From Kribbella turkmenica (lineage in GTDB: Bacteria; Actinomycetota; Actinomycetes; Propionibacteriales; Kribbellaceae), in NCBI RefSeq assembly GCF_004348725.1, contig NZ_SMKR01000020.1, positions 1-58,524 of the forward strand: a stretch of DNA of 58,524 bases. Reading direction: 5' to 3'. Positions 26,312 to 36,131 of this stretch are shown one piece after another (the stretch's first letter is position 1; every line of letters starts with the position of its first letter). A program made the translations under genes and the position numbers. Under the pieces are notes generated by a model. It worked only from the letters and a program-made list of their open reading frames with translations, made no database searches and was not told where the DNA came from.

Positions 26312-27316
26312 TCAGCCGACCGGAACGCGGCCGGGCAGCCAGCAGGCGACCGACCGGTCCGGATCGTTGCGCGCCGACGGCACGCCGAGAACCGGGATCT
26401 CCGCCGAGCAGCGGTCGAACGCGTGCGGGCACCGCGGGTGGAACGAGCAGCCCGACGGCATCCCGCGCAGATCCGGCGGCGAACCGGGGATCCCGGCCAG
26501 CTCCCGCCGCGGCCCGCGCAACGCCGGGAACGACTTCAGCAGGCCTTCGGAATAGGGGTGCAGCGAGTCCTTGTACAGGTCGGCCGAGCGCGCTTCCTCC
26601 ACGATCCGGCCGCCGTACATGATCGCGATCCGGTCGGAGAACTCGACCAGCAGCGACAGGTCGTGGGTGATGAACAGCACCGAGAACCCGAGCCGCTCAC
26701 GCAGTTCGACCAGCTGGGCGAGGATCTGCCGCTGCATGACCACGTCGAGCGCGGTCGTCGGCTCGTCCATGATGACGATCTGCGGCTCGAGCACGAGCGC
26801 CATTCCGATCATGACCCGCTGGCGCATGCCGCCGGACAGCTGGTGCGGGTAGGCGTCCATCCGGTCCGCGGAGATGCCGACGAGCTTGAGCATCTCCTGC
26901 GCCCGCGCGGTCCGGGCCTGCGGGGTGAGCCCCGGCTCGTGCGCCCTGATCACGTCGAGCATCTGGGTCGAGACCTTGTGGACCGGGTTCAGCGAGTTCA
27001 TCGCGCCCTGGAACACGATCGACGTCTCGGCCCACCGGAACGCGCGCAACTCGGCGTCGTTCAGCGCCATCACGTCGTACGAGTCGCCGTTCGGCGGGTG
27101 GTAGACGACCGAGCCGCCGCTGATCACGCCCGGCGGCGGGAGCAGCCGGGTGACGCCGTACGCGAGGGTCGACTTGCCGCTACCGCTCTCGCCGGCCAGT
27201 CCGAGGACCTCACCGCGGTGGAGCGTCAGCGTGACGTCGCGGACGGCCTGCACCCCCTGGTCGCCGAGACCGTAGTCGACGCAGAAGTCCTTGATCTCCA
27301 GCACCGGTTCCTTCAT
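26312..27316 (-). CDS. Opp/Dpp-type ABC transporter ATPase (DppD-like)
   Basis: A 334-residue ATPase. The ATG at 27316 overlaps the upstream permease stop (ATGA) and starts directly at the nucleotide-binding domain. It has Walker A 'GESGSGKST', signature 'LSGGMRQRV', Walker B 'IVIMDEPTTALD', and the C-terminal oligopeptide-transporter extension with the cysteine cluster ('CSFHPRCPHAFDRC', 'ACWLPGR') that binds an Fe-S cluster in this subfamily. It pairs with the second ATPase at 29.3-30.4 kb. In this setting the cargo is more likely beta-glucosides than peptides. Confidence 0.92.
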   Translation of the reverse strand: MKEPVLEIKDFCVDYGLGDQGVQAVRDVTLTLHRGEVLGLAGESGSGKSTLAYGVTRLLPPPGVISGGSVVYHPPNGDSYDVMALNDAELRAFRWAETSIVFQGAMNSLNPVHKVSTQMLDVIRAHEPGLTPQARTARAQEMLKLVGISADRMDAYPHQLSGGMRQRVMIGMALVLEPQIVIMDEPTTALDVVMQRQILAQLVELRERLGFSVLFITHDLSLLVEFSDRIAIMYGGRIVEEARSADLYKDSLHPYSEGLLKSFPALRGPRRELAGIPGSPPDLRGMPSGCSFHPRCPHAFDRCSAEIPVLGVPSARNDPDRSVACWLPGRVPVG

Positions 27317-28344
27317 GCCGCGTCCTCCTTCGTGCGCCGTACGACGGGGGTCGCGGGCTGTTCCTTGGACCCGAGCACCGGCGTGAACCCGACCCGCATC
27401 CGGACGGTGTGACCGTCCTTCGTCCTCATTCGGGTGTGACCGCTGCTGCGCAACCGCGGACTGACGAACTCGTCGATCCCGAAGTTGATCAGCGACAGCG
27501 CCGTACCGAGGATCGCGATCGCCAGACCGGCCGGGACGAACCACCACCAGGCACCCTGGGCCAGGGCCTGCTGACTCTGCGCCCAGAACAGGATCGTGCC
27601 CCAGTTCCACTCCGAGATGGTCGAGATACCGATGAACGCCAGCGTGATCTCGGACATGACCGCGAAGATCACCGTGCCGACGAAGCCGGAGGCGATGATC
27701 GCGGTCAGGTTCGGCATGATCTCGGCGGTGATGATCCGCCAGGTGGTCTCACCGGTCGCCCGCGCGGCCTCGACGTAGTCGCGGCGGCGCAACGACAGGG
27801 TCTGGGCTCGCAACACCCGGGCACCCCAGGCCCACGACGTCAAACCGATGACCAGGGCAACCATCAGGTCGCCGGCGCTCGGGATGGTGGAGGCCACGAT
27901 GATGATCAGCGGCAACGCCGGGATCACCAGGAACACGTTCGACAACGCCGACAGGCTCTCGTCCGCGGCGCCGCCGAGGAAGCCGGCGCTGACGCCGATC
28001 AGAACCGACAGCGCGGTCGCCACGATGCCGGCGAGCAGGCCGACGAACATCACGCCGCGGGTGCCGACGAGTACCTGGCTGAAGATGTCCTGGCCGAGGT
28101 GCGTCGTACCGAACCAGTGCTTGCCGGACGGCGGCTGGATCAGGTCGCTGCTGCGCGCGGACGGGTCGTACGGCGCGATCCACGGCCCGATGACCGCGAT
28201 CACGCAGAAGAAGGCGAGCACGATCAGGCCGGTGGCCGCCTTCGGGTTGGCGACGAACCGCAACCGGCGACGTTTCGCCGGGGCCGCCGCGACCTCGGGA
28301 CCTTCGGGGGTGACGGCGGTGATGGTGCTGGCTGGTGCGGACAC
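27313..28344 (-). CDS. Opp/Dpp-type ABC transporter permease (DppC-like)
   Basis: A 343-residue membrane protein with an N-terminal cytoplasmic stretch of about 30 residues, a first membrane helix ('GLIVLAFFCVIAVIGPWIAPYDP'-type start of DppC proteins) and five more. The ATPase-docking loop is 'YVEAARATGETTWRIITAEI'. It starts with GTG and follows the DppB-like gene by 4 bases. The C-terminal tail of about 45 residues beyond the last helix is longer than usual. Confidence 0.92.
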   Translation of the reverse strand: MSAPASTITAVTPEGPEVAAAPAKRRRLRFVANPKAATGLIVLAFFCVIAVIGPWIAPYDPSARSSDLIQPPSGKHWFGTTHLGQDIFSQVLVGTRGVMFVGLLAGIVATALSVLIGVSAGFLGGAADESLSALSNVFLVIPALPLIIIVASTIPSAGDLMVALVIGLTSWAWGARVLRAQTLSLRRRDYVEAARATGETTWRIITAEIMPNLTAIIASGFVGTVIFAVMSEITLAFIGISTISEWNWGTILFWAQSQQALAQGAWWWFVPAGLAIAILGTALSLINFGIDEFVSPRLRSSGHTRMRTKDGHTVRMRVGFTPVLGSKEQPATPVVRRTKEDAA

Positions 28345-28348
28345 CTGG

Positions 28349-29329
28349 TCAGCCCTCCTTCCGGGTGCGCGGGTCGAGCAGCAGGTAGGCGATGTCGGCC
28401 ATCAGGTTGGCGACCAGGACGGACAGCGTGATGACCAGGAAGATGCCCTGCATCAGCGGGTAGTCCTTGGCGCCGACCGCCTGGAAGAGGTTGTAGCCGA
28501 TGCCCGGGTAGGAGAAGACGATCTCGACCAGCAGCGTGCCGCCGACGATGAAGCCGAGGGACAGCGCGAAGCCGGAGACGTTCGGCAGCAGCGCGTTCCG
28601 GGCGGCGTAGCTGACCATCACCCGGCGTTCGGGCAGTCCCTTGGCGTGGGCGACGGTGATGTAGTCCTCCGAGGCGACCGTGACCATCATGTTCCGCATG
28701 CTCAGGATCCACCCGCTGACCGACGAGATCAGGATCGTGACGGCCGGCAGCAGGCTGTGCTGGATCGCGCTGCCGATGAACTCGCCGTTCCACGACGGCA
28801 CCAGGCCAGGCTCGTAGCCGCCGGACGACGGGAAGATGCTGCCTGGTCCCGCCAGCAGCGTGATCGCCAGCAGACCGAGCCAGAAGTACGGGATCGACGA
28901 CAAGAAGGTTGTCACCGGCAACAGGCCGTCCAGCCACGAGCCGCGGCGCCAGCCGGCGAGCACGCCGAGCGACGTACCGATCATGAAGCTGGCGAACGTG
29001 GTGATGCCGACCAGCGCGATCGTCCACGGCAGGCTCTGGCCAAGGATGTCCGCGACCGGCGTGGGAAAGAAGGTGAACGACAGTCCGAGGTCGCCGCGGA
29101 ACACCTGGCCCCAGTAGTCGACGTACTGACCCCACAGGCTGGCGTCCTTGTCCAGACCGAACAGCACGTAGAGCGAGTTGATCGCCTCGGTGCTCATCTG
29201 TCCCTGGAACTTGTTGATCAGCGAGGTGACCGGGTCGCCGGGGATCATCCGCGGGATGAAGAAGTTGATGGTCAGCGCCGCCCACGCGGTGAACAGGTAG
29301 AAGGCGATCCGCTGCAGCAGGAACTTCAC
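28349..29329 (-). CDS. Opp/Dpp-type ABC transporter permease (DppB-like)
   Basis: A 326-residue permease. GTG at 29329 is chosen because it overlaps the upstream ATPase stop (GTGA) and opens into the typical '[16 protein letters not shown]' first helix of DppB proteins. The ATPase-docking loop is '[20 protein letters not shown]'. It forms the channel with the DppC-like protein. Confidence 0.92.
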   Translation of the reverse strand: MKFLLQRIAFYLFTAWAALTINFFIPRMIPGDPVTSLINKFQGQMSTEAINSLYVLFGLDKDASLWGQYVDYWGQVFRGDLGLSFTFFPTPVADILGQSLPWTIALVGITTFASFMIGTSLGVLAGWRRGSWLDGLLPVTTFLSSIPYFWLGLLAITLLAGPGSIFPSSGGYEPGLVPSWNGEFIGSAIQHSLLPAVTILISSVSGWILSMRNMMVTVASEDYITVAHAKGLPERRVMVSYAARNALLPNVSGFALSLGFIVGGTLLVEIVFSYPGIGYNLFQAVGAKDYPLMQGIFLVITLSVLVANLMADIAYLLLDPRTRKEG

Positions 29330-30375
29330 TTCGCGGCTCCTTCCTCGTAGAGCCAGCACGCCGCCCAGTGACCCCGGTTGCTGTCGTCGTTCGCGGGCAG
29401 CTCGAAGCGGGGCGGAAGGTCGGTCGAGCACTTCGGCATCGCGTGCACGCAGCGCGGGTGGAACCGGCAGCCGGTCGGCGGCGCGATCAGGCTCGGCGGT
29501 TCCCCGGTTCCTCGCTCCTCGGGAGGCTGCAGGTCGCCGACGCGGTCCAGCCGGTCCGGGTCCGGCGCGCTCTCGATCAGCAGCCGGGTGTACGGGTGGG
29601 CCGGGTTCTGGGTGACCGTCTCGGAGTCGCCGCCCTCGACCATCCGGCCGGCGTACATCACCAGCGTCTCGTCGGCGAAGTACCGGGCCGACGCGATGTC
29701 GTGGGTGATGTAGAGGATCGCGAGGTTGAGCCGTTCCTTCAGGTCCCGCAAGAGGTTCAGTACGCCGAGCCGGATCGAGACGTCGAGCATCGACACCGGC
29801 TCGTCGGCCAGCAGGGCCTCGGGATCGGCGCCGAGGGCGCGGGCGATCGACACCCGCTGGCGCTGACCGCCGGAGAGCTCGTGCGGGAACTTGTCCAGGT
29901 AGCGCTCCGGCGGCGTGAGCTGGACCCGGAGCAGCAGGTCGCGCAGGTTCGCCTCGAGCTCGGCCGCGGTGTCGCCGGACCGGCCGTGGATCTTCAGCGC
30001 GCGGGTCAGGTGGTAGCGCACGGTGTGCGTCGGGTTCAGCGACGCGAACGGGTCCTGGAAGATCATCTGGACCCGGCGGCAGTACGCCCGGAACTTGCGG
30101 CCGCCCTTGACGGTGACGGAGTCGCCGTGCAGCCGGATGTCTCCCGACGTCCGCCCGTACAGCTGGGCGAGCAGCCGGGCAACGGTCGACTTGCCCGAGC
30201 CGGACTCGCCGACGAGGGCGGTGACGCGGCCCCGGCGCAGCGTGAGCCGGATGTCGTCCACGGCGTGCACGACCTTGCGCTCCCGGGTGAGCAGGTCGCG
30301 GACTCCCCGTCGTACCGGGAAGTGCTTGGTGAGGCCGTCGGCCTCGAGAACCACCTCGGTGTCGGTCACCGTCAT
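29326..30375 (-). CDS. Opp/Dpp-type ABC transporter ATPase (DppF-like)
   Basis: A 349-residue ATPase, starting at ATG 30375 (17 further residues upstream are unlikely). Walker A is 'GESGSGKST', the signature 'LSGGQRQRV', Walker B '[12 protein letters not shown]', and the C-terminal extension has '[14 protein letters not shown]'. The 73-base gap to the upstream binding-protein gene holds a very strong hairpin (30405-30443). Confidence 0.92.
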   Translation of the reverse strand: MTVTDTEVVLEADGLTKHFPVRRGVRDLLTRERKVVHAVDDIRLTLRRGRVTALVGESGSGKSTVARLLAQLYGRTSGDIRLHGDSVTVKGGRKFRAYCRRVQMIFQDPFASLNPTHTVRYHLTRALKIHGRSGDTAAELEANLRDLLLRVQLTPPERYLDKFPHELSGGQRQRVSIARALGADPEALLADEPVSMLDVSIRLGVLNLLRDLKERLNLAILYITHDIASARYFADETLVMYAGRMVEGGDSETVTQNPAHPYTRLLIESAPDPDRLDRVGDLQPPEERGTGEPPSLIAPPTGCRFHPRCVHAMPKCSTDLPPRFELPANDDSNRGHWAACWLYEEGAAK

Positions 30376-30404
30376 GAAACTCCAATCACGGCACTGGTGG
30401 CTTG

Positions 30405-30443
30405 GCGCCGCGGCGCCGGGGGTCACCCCGGGCGCCGCGGCGC
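30405..30443 (-). terminator. Intra-operon hairpin (attenuator or mRNA stabiliser)
   Basis: Two arms of about 17 bases (GCGCCGCGGCGCC...GGGG and its complement) pair with a single bulge around a 3-4-base loop. The hairpin begins 6 bases after the binding-protein stop and lies before the ATPase gene. A partial terminator or 3' stabiliser here would give more binding protein than membrane components, as in many binding-protein-dependent operons. Confidence 0.65.
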
Positions 30444-30448
30444 GACGG

Positions 30449-32131
30449 TCACTGAGCGCCCGCGGGCTTCAGGTTGAGGACGATCTGCAGCGCGTTCTGC
30501 TGGGTCGGCTGGGCAGGCGCGTACTGGTTCTGCTCGTCCGGCCAGCCCTCCCAGTTCTTCGTGCTGTAGAGACCGCCGACGTTGGAGGCCGAGGTGGGCA
30601 CCACCGGCATCTGCTCGACCATGATCCGCTGCAGCGTGTTCAGCGCCGTGGTCCTGGTCGCGTCGTCGGTGGCGTTGGCGTACTGGTCGAGCGCCTTGGT
30701 CGCCTCCGGGCTGTTGAACCGGCCGTAGTTGCCGCTCACACCGCCCTTGCCGATCGGCTTCAGGATCTTGCCGTCCATGATGTTCTGGTAGATGTCGTAC
30801 GGCGTCGCGCCGCCGTTGGTCCAGTGCATGCCGGCGTCGAAGTTGCCCTCGTCGAACGCCTTGAACCAGGCGTCCTGGTTGGCCTTGTCCACGGTCGCCT
30901 TGATCCCGATCGTGGACAGGTTGTCCTTGATGATCTCCAGGTCGGTGATGTAGTCGGACCAGCCGGCCGGGTCGGTCAGCGTGATCGTCACCGGCTTGCC
31001 GGTCGGGTCCTTCAAGACGTCGCCCTCGAGCGTGAAGCCGGCGTCGGCCAGCTCCTTCTTCGCGCCCTCGACGTCGACCGAGTGCAACTTGTCCTTGAAC
31101 TCCGGCGCGATGAACGACTCGCCCGCCGGGGTCGGGATGCCGGTGATCGACTCGACCTTCGGGTAGAAGTAGCCAGCCTCACCCTGCATGAAGATGTCGT
31201 CGCGGTTGATCACCTTGTCCATCGCCCGCCGCAGCGCCGGGTTGTCGAACGGCTTGCGGGTGGTGTTGATCCACAGGCCGTGGATGCCGAGGTTCGCCGG
31301 GAACCACAGCTTGTGGTGCTCCGGGTCCTTGTCCTGGTAGACGGCCTTCACGTTCGGGACGAAGACGAAGCTCCACTCCGACGCGCCGTTGGCCAGCGCG
31401 GTGGTCTGCGCGTTGTTGTCGTTGTACGACGTGTAGCGCAGTTCCTTCACCTTCGGCAGGTCCTGCCAGTACGAGTCGCGGACGGTCAGCGTGGTCGTCT
31501 GCGGGGTGAACGACTTCACCGTGTACGGGCCGGTGCCGATCGGGTTCTTCAGCGTGTCCTGGCTCGGGTCCTTCAGCGTCGACCACTGGTGCTTCGGGAC
31601 GACGAACACGGTCAGGATCTTGTTCTGGTTGACGAACTGCGACCGGGTGAAGGTCAGGTCGACCTTGTTGCCGGAGGCGGTGATGGTGCCGTACGGGATG
31701 GCGTCCTGGTTCAGGCCCTCGTTGTCCTTGCGCAGCTGGAACGAGTAGGCGACGTCCTCGGCCGTCATCGGCTTGCCGTCGGAGAACTTCACGCCGTCGC
31801 GGATGGTCAGCGAGAGCTTGGTGAAGTTGTCGGCCCACTTCCACTCGGTCGCCAGCCACGGCTTGCCGGCCTCGGTCGGCTTGATCCCGTTGATCATCAC
31901 CAGCGGCTCGAAGATCATCCACCGGTACCCCAGCGAGGCACCCGAGGAGGAGCCGAGGAACGGGTTGTGGTTCTCGGTCTGCGGGCCGTTCGGCATGCCG
32001 ATGTTGAGCACCGTGGCGGCGCTGCCGGACCCGGTGTTCGTGGTGTTCCCGTCCCCGCTGCTACAGGCAGCCAGGGTGGCTGCCGCGAGCAGGCCCGAAA
32101 GGGCCAGCGCGACTGTGCGTCGTGCTCGCAT
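30449..32131 (-). CDS. Opp/Dpp-type solute-binding lipoprotein, probable oligosaccharide binder
   Basis: A 560-residue family 5 solute-binding protein. ATG 32131 (AGGAGGAACC upstream) begins a lipoprotein signal with lipobox 'LAACSS'. The long two-lobe fold is typical: '[21 protein letters not shown]', '[25 protein letters not shown]'-like segment (here with '[13 protein letters not shown]') and '[13 protein letters not shown]'. Family 5 proteins bind peptides, but some bind cello- or beta-oligosaccharides. Location between a LacI regulator and a GH1 enzyme favours a sugar ligand (inference). It is the first gene of the LacI-controlled operon. Confidence 0.88.
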   Translation of the reverse strand: MRARRTVALALSGLLAAATLAACSSGDGNTTNTGSGSAATVLNIGMPNGPQTENHNPFLGSSSGASLGYRWMIFEPLVMINGIKPTEAGKPWLATEWKWADNFTKLSLTIRDGVKFSDGKPMTAEDVAYSFQLRKDNEGLNQDAIPYGTITASGNKVDLTFTRSQFVNQNKILTVFVVPKHQWSTLKDPSQDTLKNPIGTGPYTVKSFTPQTTTLTVRDSYWQDLPKVKELRYTSYNDNNAQTTALANGASEWSFVFVPNVKAVYQDKDPEHHKLWFPANLGIHGLWINTTRKPFDNPALRRAMDKVINRDDIFMQGEAGYFYPKVESITGIPTPAGESFIAPEFKDKLHSVDVEGAKKELADAGFTLEGDVLKDPTGKPVTITLTDPAGWSDYITDLEIIKDNLSTIGIKATVDKANQDAWFKAFDEGNFDAGMHWTNGGATPYDIYQNIMDGKILKPIGKGGVSGNYGRFNSPEATKALDQYANATDDATRTTALNTLQRIMVEQMPVVPTSASNVGGLYSTKNWEGWPDEQNQYAPAQPTQQNALQIVLNLKPAGAQ

Positions 32132-32189
32132 CGGTTCCTCCTGTGAATCTGTTGGCGGATGCTCACGCCTGAGCCGCGCGAGCGAGTGC

Positions 32190-32218
32190 ATCGTGGCGTG
32201 AGAACGCTCTCATGGGAA
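32190..32218 (-). promoter_or_regulatory. Promoter with LacI-type operator before the Opp-type operon
   Basis: On the minus strand TTCCCA (32213-32218) and CACGAT (32190-32195) are 17 bases apart. The spacer holds TGAGAGCGTTCTCA (32199-32212), an inverted repeat with a central CG as in LacI-family sites. It nearly matches the site in the GH16 promoter at 36141-36154, with the same placement between -35 and -10. Confidence 0.7.
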
Positions 32219-32296
32219 GAGCTGACGCCTTAATGGATCGATATCGGGGGGTTCACCGGCGGCGGGACAGGGGCAGCTGCCCCGCCGCCGGAGACT

Positions 32297-33340
32297 TCAG
32301 TGGGACCGGTGTTTCGGGGCGGGTCTGGTCCGTGCGGTGGGTTTCGGGGCGGTTGAGCTGCGGACGATCAGCGTCGTCGGCAGCACTTGCGGGTCCTCGG
32401 GCAGCGGGGTGCCGCCGAAGTACCCCATCAGCATCCGGGCCGCCGCCTGACCCATCTGGCGCATCGGCTGGTGCACCGTGGTCAGCGGGGGCTCGGTGTG
32501 CTCGGCGTACGGGATGTCGTCGAACCCGACCACCGAGACGTCGTTCGGCACGTTCCGCCCGGTCTCCCGGACGGCCTGGATGGCGCCGCCGGCGGACAGG
32601 TCGTTGTGGGCGAAGATCGCGTCGAACGCGAGCCGCTGCTCGAGCGCGTACTGCACTCCTCGGCGGCCGCTCTCATGGGTGAAGTCGCCTTCGAACACGA
32701 GCTCCGGGTCGAGCTCGATACCGGCCTCGGCGTAGGTGTCGCGGAAGCCGTCCAGGCGTTCGTGGGTACAGCCGAACCGCTCGACGCCGGTGATCACCAG
32801 CGGCCGGTAGCGGCCGAGCTCCAGCAGGTGCCGGGCGGCGGACTCACCGCCGGCCCGGTTGGTGGTGGCGACGGACGGGAACTGCGGGCGCTTGGCGCGG
32901 TCGTCGATCAGGACGACCGGCAGACCCCGGGCGTGCAGTTGCTCGATGTAGGTCAGGGTGCCCTCGGGCTCGATCACCAGCAGGCCGTCGAACGACTGGG
33001 CCGAGACCTGGGAGGCGAACTGGTGCATCGACTCCTCGCCCCGGTTGAAGGTGAACAGCAGCAGGCCGTACCCCTGGCTCTCGACCACGTCGACGGCGCC
33101 CTGCAGCACCTCGCCCATCCAGGGCCAGGTCAGCGACGGGACCAGCATGCCGACGATCCGGGTGCGGCCGCGGGCCAGGCCGACCGCGCGGGCGCTCGGC
33201 ACGTAGCCGAGCTCGGCGATCACCTGACGGACCCGCTCGGCGGTGCGCAGGTCGAGCTCACCCTTGCCGTTGAGGACGCGCGAGACCGTCGTCTTGCTGA
33301 CGCCGGCGCGCGCCGCGACATCGGCGATCGTGATCGACAC
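32297..33340 (-). CDS. LacI-family transcriptional regulator
   Basis: A 347-residue repressor. GTG 33340 is chosen (AGGGGAG upstream) because it places the DNA-binding helix-turn-helix at the very N-terminus ('[24 protein letters not shown]'), as in the family; 33 further residues upstream are unlikely. The hinge helix 'RAVGLARG' and periplasmic-binding-protein-like effector domain follow ('[20 protein letters not shown]', '[14 protein letters not shown]', '[20 protein letters not shown]'). It is located just upstream of the importer operon on the same strand and most likely controls it, the GH16 gene and itself. Confidence 0.92.
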   Translation of the reverse strand: MSITIADVAARAGVSKTTVSRVLNGKGELDLRTAERVRQVIAELGYVPSARAVGLARGRTRIVGMLVPSLTWPWMGEVLQGAVDVVESQGYGLLLFTFNRGEESMHQFASQVSAQSFDGLLVIEPEGTLTYIEQLHARGLPVVLIDDRAKRPQFPSVATTNRAGGESAARHLLELGRYRPLVITGVERFGCTHERLDGFRDTYAEAGIELDPELVFEGDFTHESGRRGVQYALEQRLAFDAIFAHNDLSAGGAIQAVRETGRNVPNDVSVVGFDDIPYAEHTEPPLTTVHQPMRQMGQAAARMLMGYFGGTPLPEDPQVLPTTLIVRSSTAPKPTARTRPAPKHRSH

Positions 33341-33380
33341 TGCACAGCTCCCCTCGGGCGGGTGTGGCCCCGACTGCTCG

Positions 33381-33408
33381 CCGGAACCGGTTTCGGAAGC
33401 GGTTCCGT
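33381..33408. promoter_or_regulatory. Two overlapping palindromes upstream of lacI (autoregulation candidate)
   Basis: CCGGAACCGGTTTCGG (33381-33396, 7 of 8 pairs) and CGGAAGCGGTTCCG (33394-33407, 6 of 7 pairs) both have the central CG usual for LacI-family sites. They lie 40-70 bases upstream of the regulator start. They differ from the GAGAACGCTCTC-type site, so a second LacI-type protein or relaxed autoregulation is possible. Confidence 0.4.
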
Positions 33409-33503
33409 AGAGTGAAGCCGAGCCGGCGGGGCTCGTCAATCACGGGACGGTAACGAAACAGGTCTTAGTTCACGACCTGGAGGAAGAGCCGCCTTCCGGC
33501 CTG

Positions 33504-33528
33504 CCGCAGAGCGTGATGAACTCTGCGT
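33504..33528. promoter_or_regulatory. Inverted repeat upstream of the ROK gene
   Basis: CGCAGAG and CTCTGCG (7 bases, 9-base loop) lie about 45-65 bases before the ROK start. It may be an operator or a structured leader. Confidence 0.25.
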
Positions 33529-33569
33529 GAGCGGCCTGCCTGAGGCCGGAACCAGGTAGGGGTTGAGGC

Positions 33570-34763
33570 ATGGACGTTCGGCGGACCACTGTGCGCGACA
33601 TGCGGCGGTCCAACCGGTCGGCGCTGCTGACCACCATCTACCGGGAGGGCCTGCTCAGCCGCCACGAGCTCGGGCACCGGACCTCGCTGAGCGCCGCGAG
33701 CGTCAGCAACCTGGTCAGCGAGCTGATCGCCGAGGGCGTCGTCGAGGAGGCCGGGTCGGTCGACTCCGAGGGCGGCCGGCCGCGGATCCTGCTGCGGGTC
33801 TCCCCGGCGTTCCGGTACGTCGCCGGGGCGGAGGTCGGCGAGACCCGGGTCCGGGTCGAGCTGTTCGACCTCGCGATGAACGTGCTAGCGCGGGCCGACC
33901 ACCAGATCGACACCACCTCGCCGACGGTGGTGGTGAAACACGTGCTGGAAGGGCTTGCGGCGGTGATCGCGTCGTCCGGCGTACGGTCCGAGCTGATCCT
34001 CGGCCTCGGCGTCGCGGTCGCCGGCGTGGTCGAGGGGAACGAGGTCGTCGACGCCCAGACGCTCGGGTGGGACGCCGTACCACTGCGGCGAATGCTTGCC
34101 GAGGGCACCGAGGTGCCGATCCAGGTGGACAACGGCGCGAACATGCTCGGCCAGGCGGAGATGTGGTTCGGCGCCGGCCGCGGCGCCACCGACGCGGTGG
34201 TCGCGCTGATCGGCTCCGGCGTCGGTGCGGCACTGGTCGCCGACGGCTCCAGCTACCGCGGAACCCGCAGCTCCGCCGGCGAATGGGGCCACATGACGAT
34301 CGCGTACGGCGGCCGCCGGTGCCGGTGTGGCGCGGCCGGTTGCCTGGAGGCGTACGTCGGTGCCGAGGCCGTGCTCGAGCGGTACCGTGAAGCCGGTGGG
34401 GTGGTGCCGGCAGCGGACGAGGAGACGGCCTTCGTCGAGTTGCTGGACGCCGTCGGTACGTCGGAGGTCGCGGCAAGAATCGTGGACGACACGGTCGGCT
34501 ACCTCGCCGCCGGAGTGGCGAATCTGGTGAACCTGGTCAATCCCGAGCGGATCGTCCTCGGCGGATGGGCCGGGCTGCTGCTGGGCGAGCGGTACCTGCC
34601 ACGGTTGCGGGAGGCTGTCGGCGAGCATGCGCTGCGTCAGCCGTACGCACAGGTGACGATCGAGCTGTGCGAGCTCGGCAGGGACGCGGTCGCACTGGGC
34701 GCCGCGACCCTGCCGGTGCTGCGACTGCTCCGCGACGGCGGCGTCGTACCGTCACGAAGCTAG
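33570..34763 (+). CDS. ROK-family transcriptional regulator
   Basis: A 397-residue protein. Residues about 10-75 are a winged helix ('GLLSRHELGHRTSLSAASVSNLVSELIAEGVV'), so it is a NagC/XylR-type regulator rather than a plain sugar kinase. The ROK domain follows with 'GLGVAVAGVVEG', 'VDNGANMLG', 'GSGVGAALV', and the zinc motif 'CRCGAAGCLEAYVG'. ROK regulators sense glucose, GlcNAc or other sugars or their phosphates. It is placed between the LacI/importer unit and the GH16-GH30-GH18 group, so it may tune the same regulon. A hairpin at 34771-34790 follows its stop. Confidence 0.92.
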   Translation: MDVRRTTVRDMRRSNRSALLTTIYREGLLSRHELGHRTSLSAASVSNLVSELIAEGVVEEAGSVDSEGGRPRILLRVSPAFRYVAGAEVGETRVRVELFDLAMNVLARADHQIDTTSPTVVVKHVLEGLAAVIASSGVRSELILGLGVAVAGVVEGNEVVDAQTLGWDAVPLRRMLAEGTEVPIQVDNGANMLGQAEMWFGAGRGATDAVVALIGSGVGAALVADGSSYRGTRSSAGEWGHMTIAYGGRRCRCGAAGCLEAYVGAEAVLERYREAGGVVPAADEETAFVELLDAVGTSEVAARIVDDTVGYLAAGVANLVNLVNPERIVLGGWAGLLLGERYLPRLREAVGEHALRQPYAQVTIELCELGRDAVALGAATLPVLRLLRDGGVVPSRS

Positions 34764-34770
34764 CTCCCCT

Positions 34771-34790
34771 CTGGTGGGCTGACCCACCAG
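34771..34790 (+). terminator. Hairpin terminator after the ROK gene
   Basis: CTGGTGGG-CTGA-CCCACCAG is a perfect 8-base stem with a 4-base loop, 7 bases after the ROK stop. It lies between convergent genes and is followed by related copies of the GGTGGGCCAACCC sequence. Confidence 0.65.
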
Positions 34791-34851
34791 CGTGTGGGTT
34801 TCACACCCGGATTCCGGTGGGCCAACCCGCCTTCTGGTGGGCCAACCCATC
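34771..34851. repeat. Three-copy GGTGGGCCAACCC repeat cluster
   Basis: Three related 14-16-base units (CTGGTGGGCTGACCCA, CCGGTGGGCCAACCCG, CTGGTGGGCCAACCCA) lie in 80 bases between the ROK and GH16 stops. Each is itself partly palindromic, so the RNA can fold in several alternative ways. Confidence 0.5.
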
Positions 34852-34860
34852 AGAACGGGA

Positions 34861-36084
34861 TCAGACGGTCCACTTCTGGTTGGCGGCGCCGGTGCAGGTC
34901 CAGAGCTGCAAAGGGGTCCCGTTGGCGGAGTTGTTGCCGGTGACATCGAGGCACTTGTTCGCCTGTGGGTTCACCAGGTCGCGGCCGGAGGTGTAGACCC
35001 ATTGCTGGGCGGCGGTCCCGTTGCAGGTCCAGAGCTGGACCTTGGCGCCGTCGGCAACCGATCCGGCGTTCACGTCGAGGCACTTGCCCAGGGCCCGGAT
35101 CGTGCCGTCGCCCGGCCGGGTCCACTGCTGGGCGTTGGTGCCGTTGCAGTCGTAGAGCTGGACCGGCGTACCGTCCGCGGTGGCGGCCGCGGCGACGTCG
35201 ACACACTTGCCGGCCAGGCCGGTGATCGGCGTACCGCCGGAGCTGCTGCCGATCGTGGAGACGCGGACGTAGTCGATCGTCATCGTCTGCGGCAGCACGG
35301 TCGTCCCGTCCGGGTAGCCGGGCCAGTTCCCGCCGACCGCGACGTTCATGATCATGAAGAACGGGTGGTCGAAGACCCAGGTCCGGCCGCCGAGGTCGGC
35401 CGGCGTGCGGTGCTGGTACTGGACGCCGTCGACGAACCACTTGATCGAGTTCGGCTCCCAGTCGATCCGGAAGGTGTGGAAGTCGTCGGCGAACGCCCAG
35501 CCGTTCGGGTGGTTGTAGGACGCACCGATGCCGCCGGCGCCGGAGTACCCCGGTCCGTGCAGCGTGCCGTGCACGGTCGCCGGCTCGCGGCCGATGTTCT
35601 CCATGATGTCGATCTCGCCGTCGTTCGGCCAGTTGCCGCCGCCGAGCATCCAGAACGCCGGCCAGATCCCCTGGGTCCGGGGAATCTTGATCCGCGCCTC
35701 GAAGCGCCCGTACGTGTGGGTGAAGGTCTGCGCGGTGAGCAACCGCGCCGACGTGTACTCGCAGGTGCCGTAGTGGCACTGGTGCCCGCCGCTCTCCCGG
35801 CGGGCGGTGATCACCAGGTTGCCGTTGCCGTCGAGGGCGGAGTTGCGGGTGCTGTTGGTGTAGTACTGGCGCTCGTTGTTGCCCCAGCCGGAGCCGCCGA
35901 TGTCGTAGCGCCACCTGGTCTGGTCCGGCGCCTGGCCGGCCGGGCCGTCGAAGTTGTCCTCCCAGATGATCGCCGTCGGTGCGGCGGCCTCCTGGGGATC
36001 GGCGTTGGCGGGGGCCTGGAGCAGTGCGGCGCCGACCAGGGCGGCACCGATCGCGACGAGCGCCGTGATGCGGGAACGCTTCAT
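34861..36084 (-). CDS. Secreted GH16 endo-beta-glucanase with CBM13
   Basis: A 407-residue exported enzyme. The signal peptide spans about 1-28 ('QAPANA-D'). The GH16 jelly roll (about 38-280) has the catalytic motif E157-I-D-I-M-E162 ('GEIDIMENIG'), 'YGRFEARIKIP' and 'FHTFRIDWEP'. This Glu-x-Asp-x-x-Glu form is the laminarinase/beta-1,3-glucanase type. Residues about 283-407 are a ricin-type beta-trefoil (CBM13) with QxW motifs, nearly identical to those of the GH30 and GH18 genes next door. Its promoter contains the LacI-type operator at 36141-36154. It should supply oligosaccharides to the Opp-type importer and GH1. Confidence 0.92.
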   Translation of the reverse strand: MKRSRITALVAIGAALVGAALLQAPANADPQEAAAPTAIIWEDNFDGPAGQAPDQTRWRYDIGGSGWGNNERQYYTNSTRNSALDGNGNLVITARRESGGHQCHYGTCEYTSARLLTAQTFTHTYGRFEARIKIPRTQGIWPAFWMLGGGNWPNDGEIDIMENIGREPATVHGTLHGPGYSGAGGIGASYNHPNGWAFADDFHTFRIDWEPNSIKWFVDGVQYQHRTPADLGGRTWVFDHPFFMIMNVAVGGNWPGYPDGTTVLPQTMTIDYVRVSTIGSSSGGTPITGLAGKCVDVAAAATADGTPVQLYDCNGTNAQQWTRPGDGTIRALGKCLDVNAGSVADGAKVQLWTCNGTAAQQWVYTSGRDLVNPQANKCLDVTGNNSANGTPLQLWTCTGAANQKWTV

Positions 36085-36131
36085 GATGCCTCATTTCTCG
36101 CGGGGGCGGTCGGGAGACAGGGCTGGGCCGG

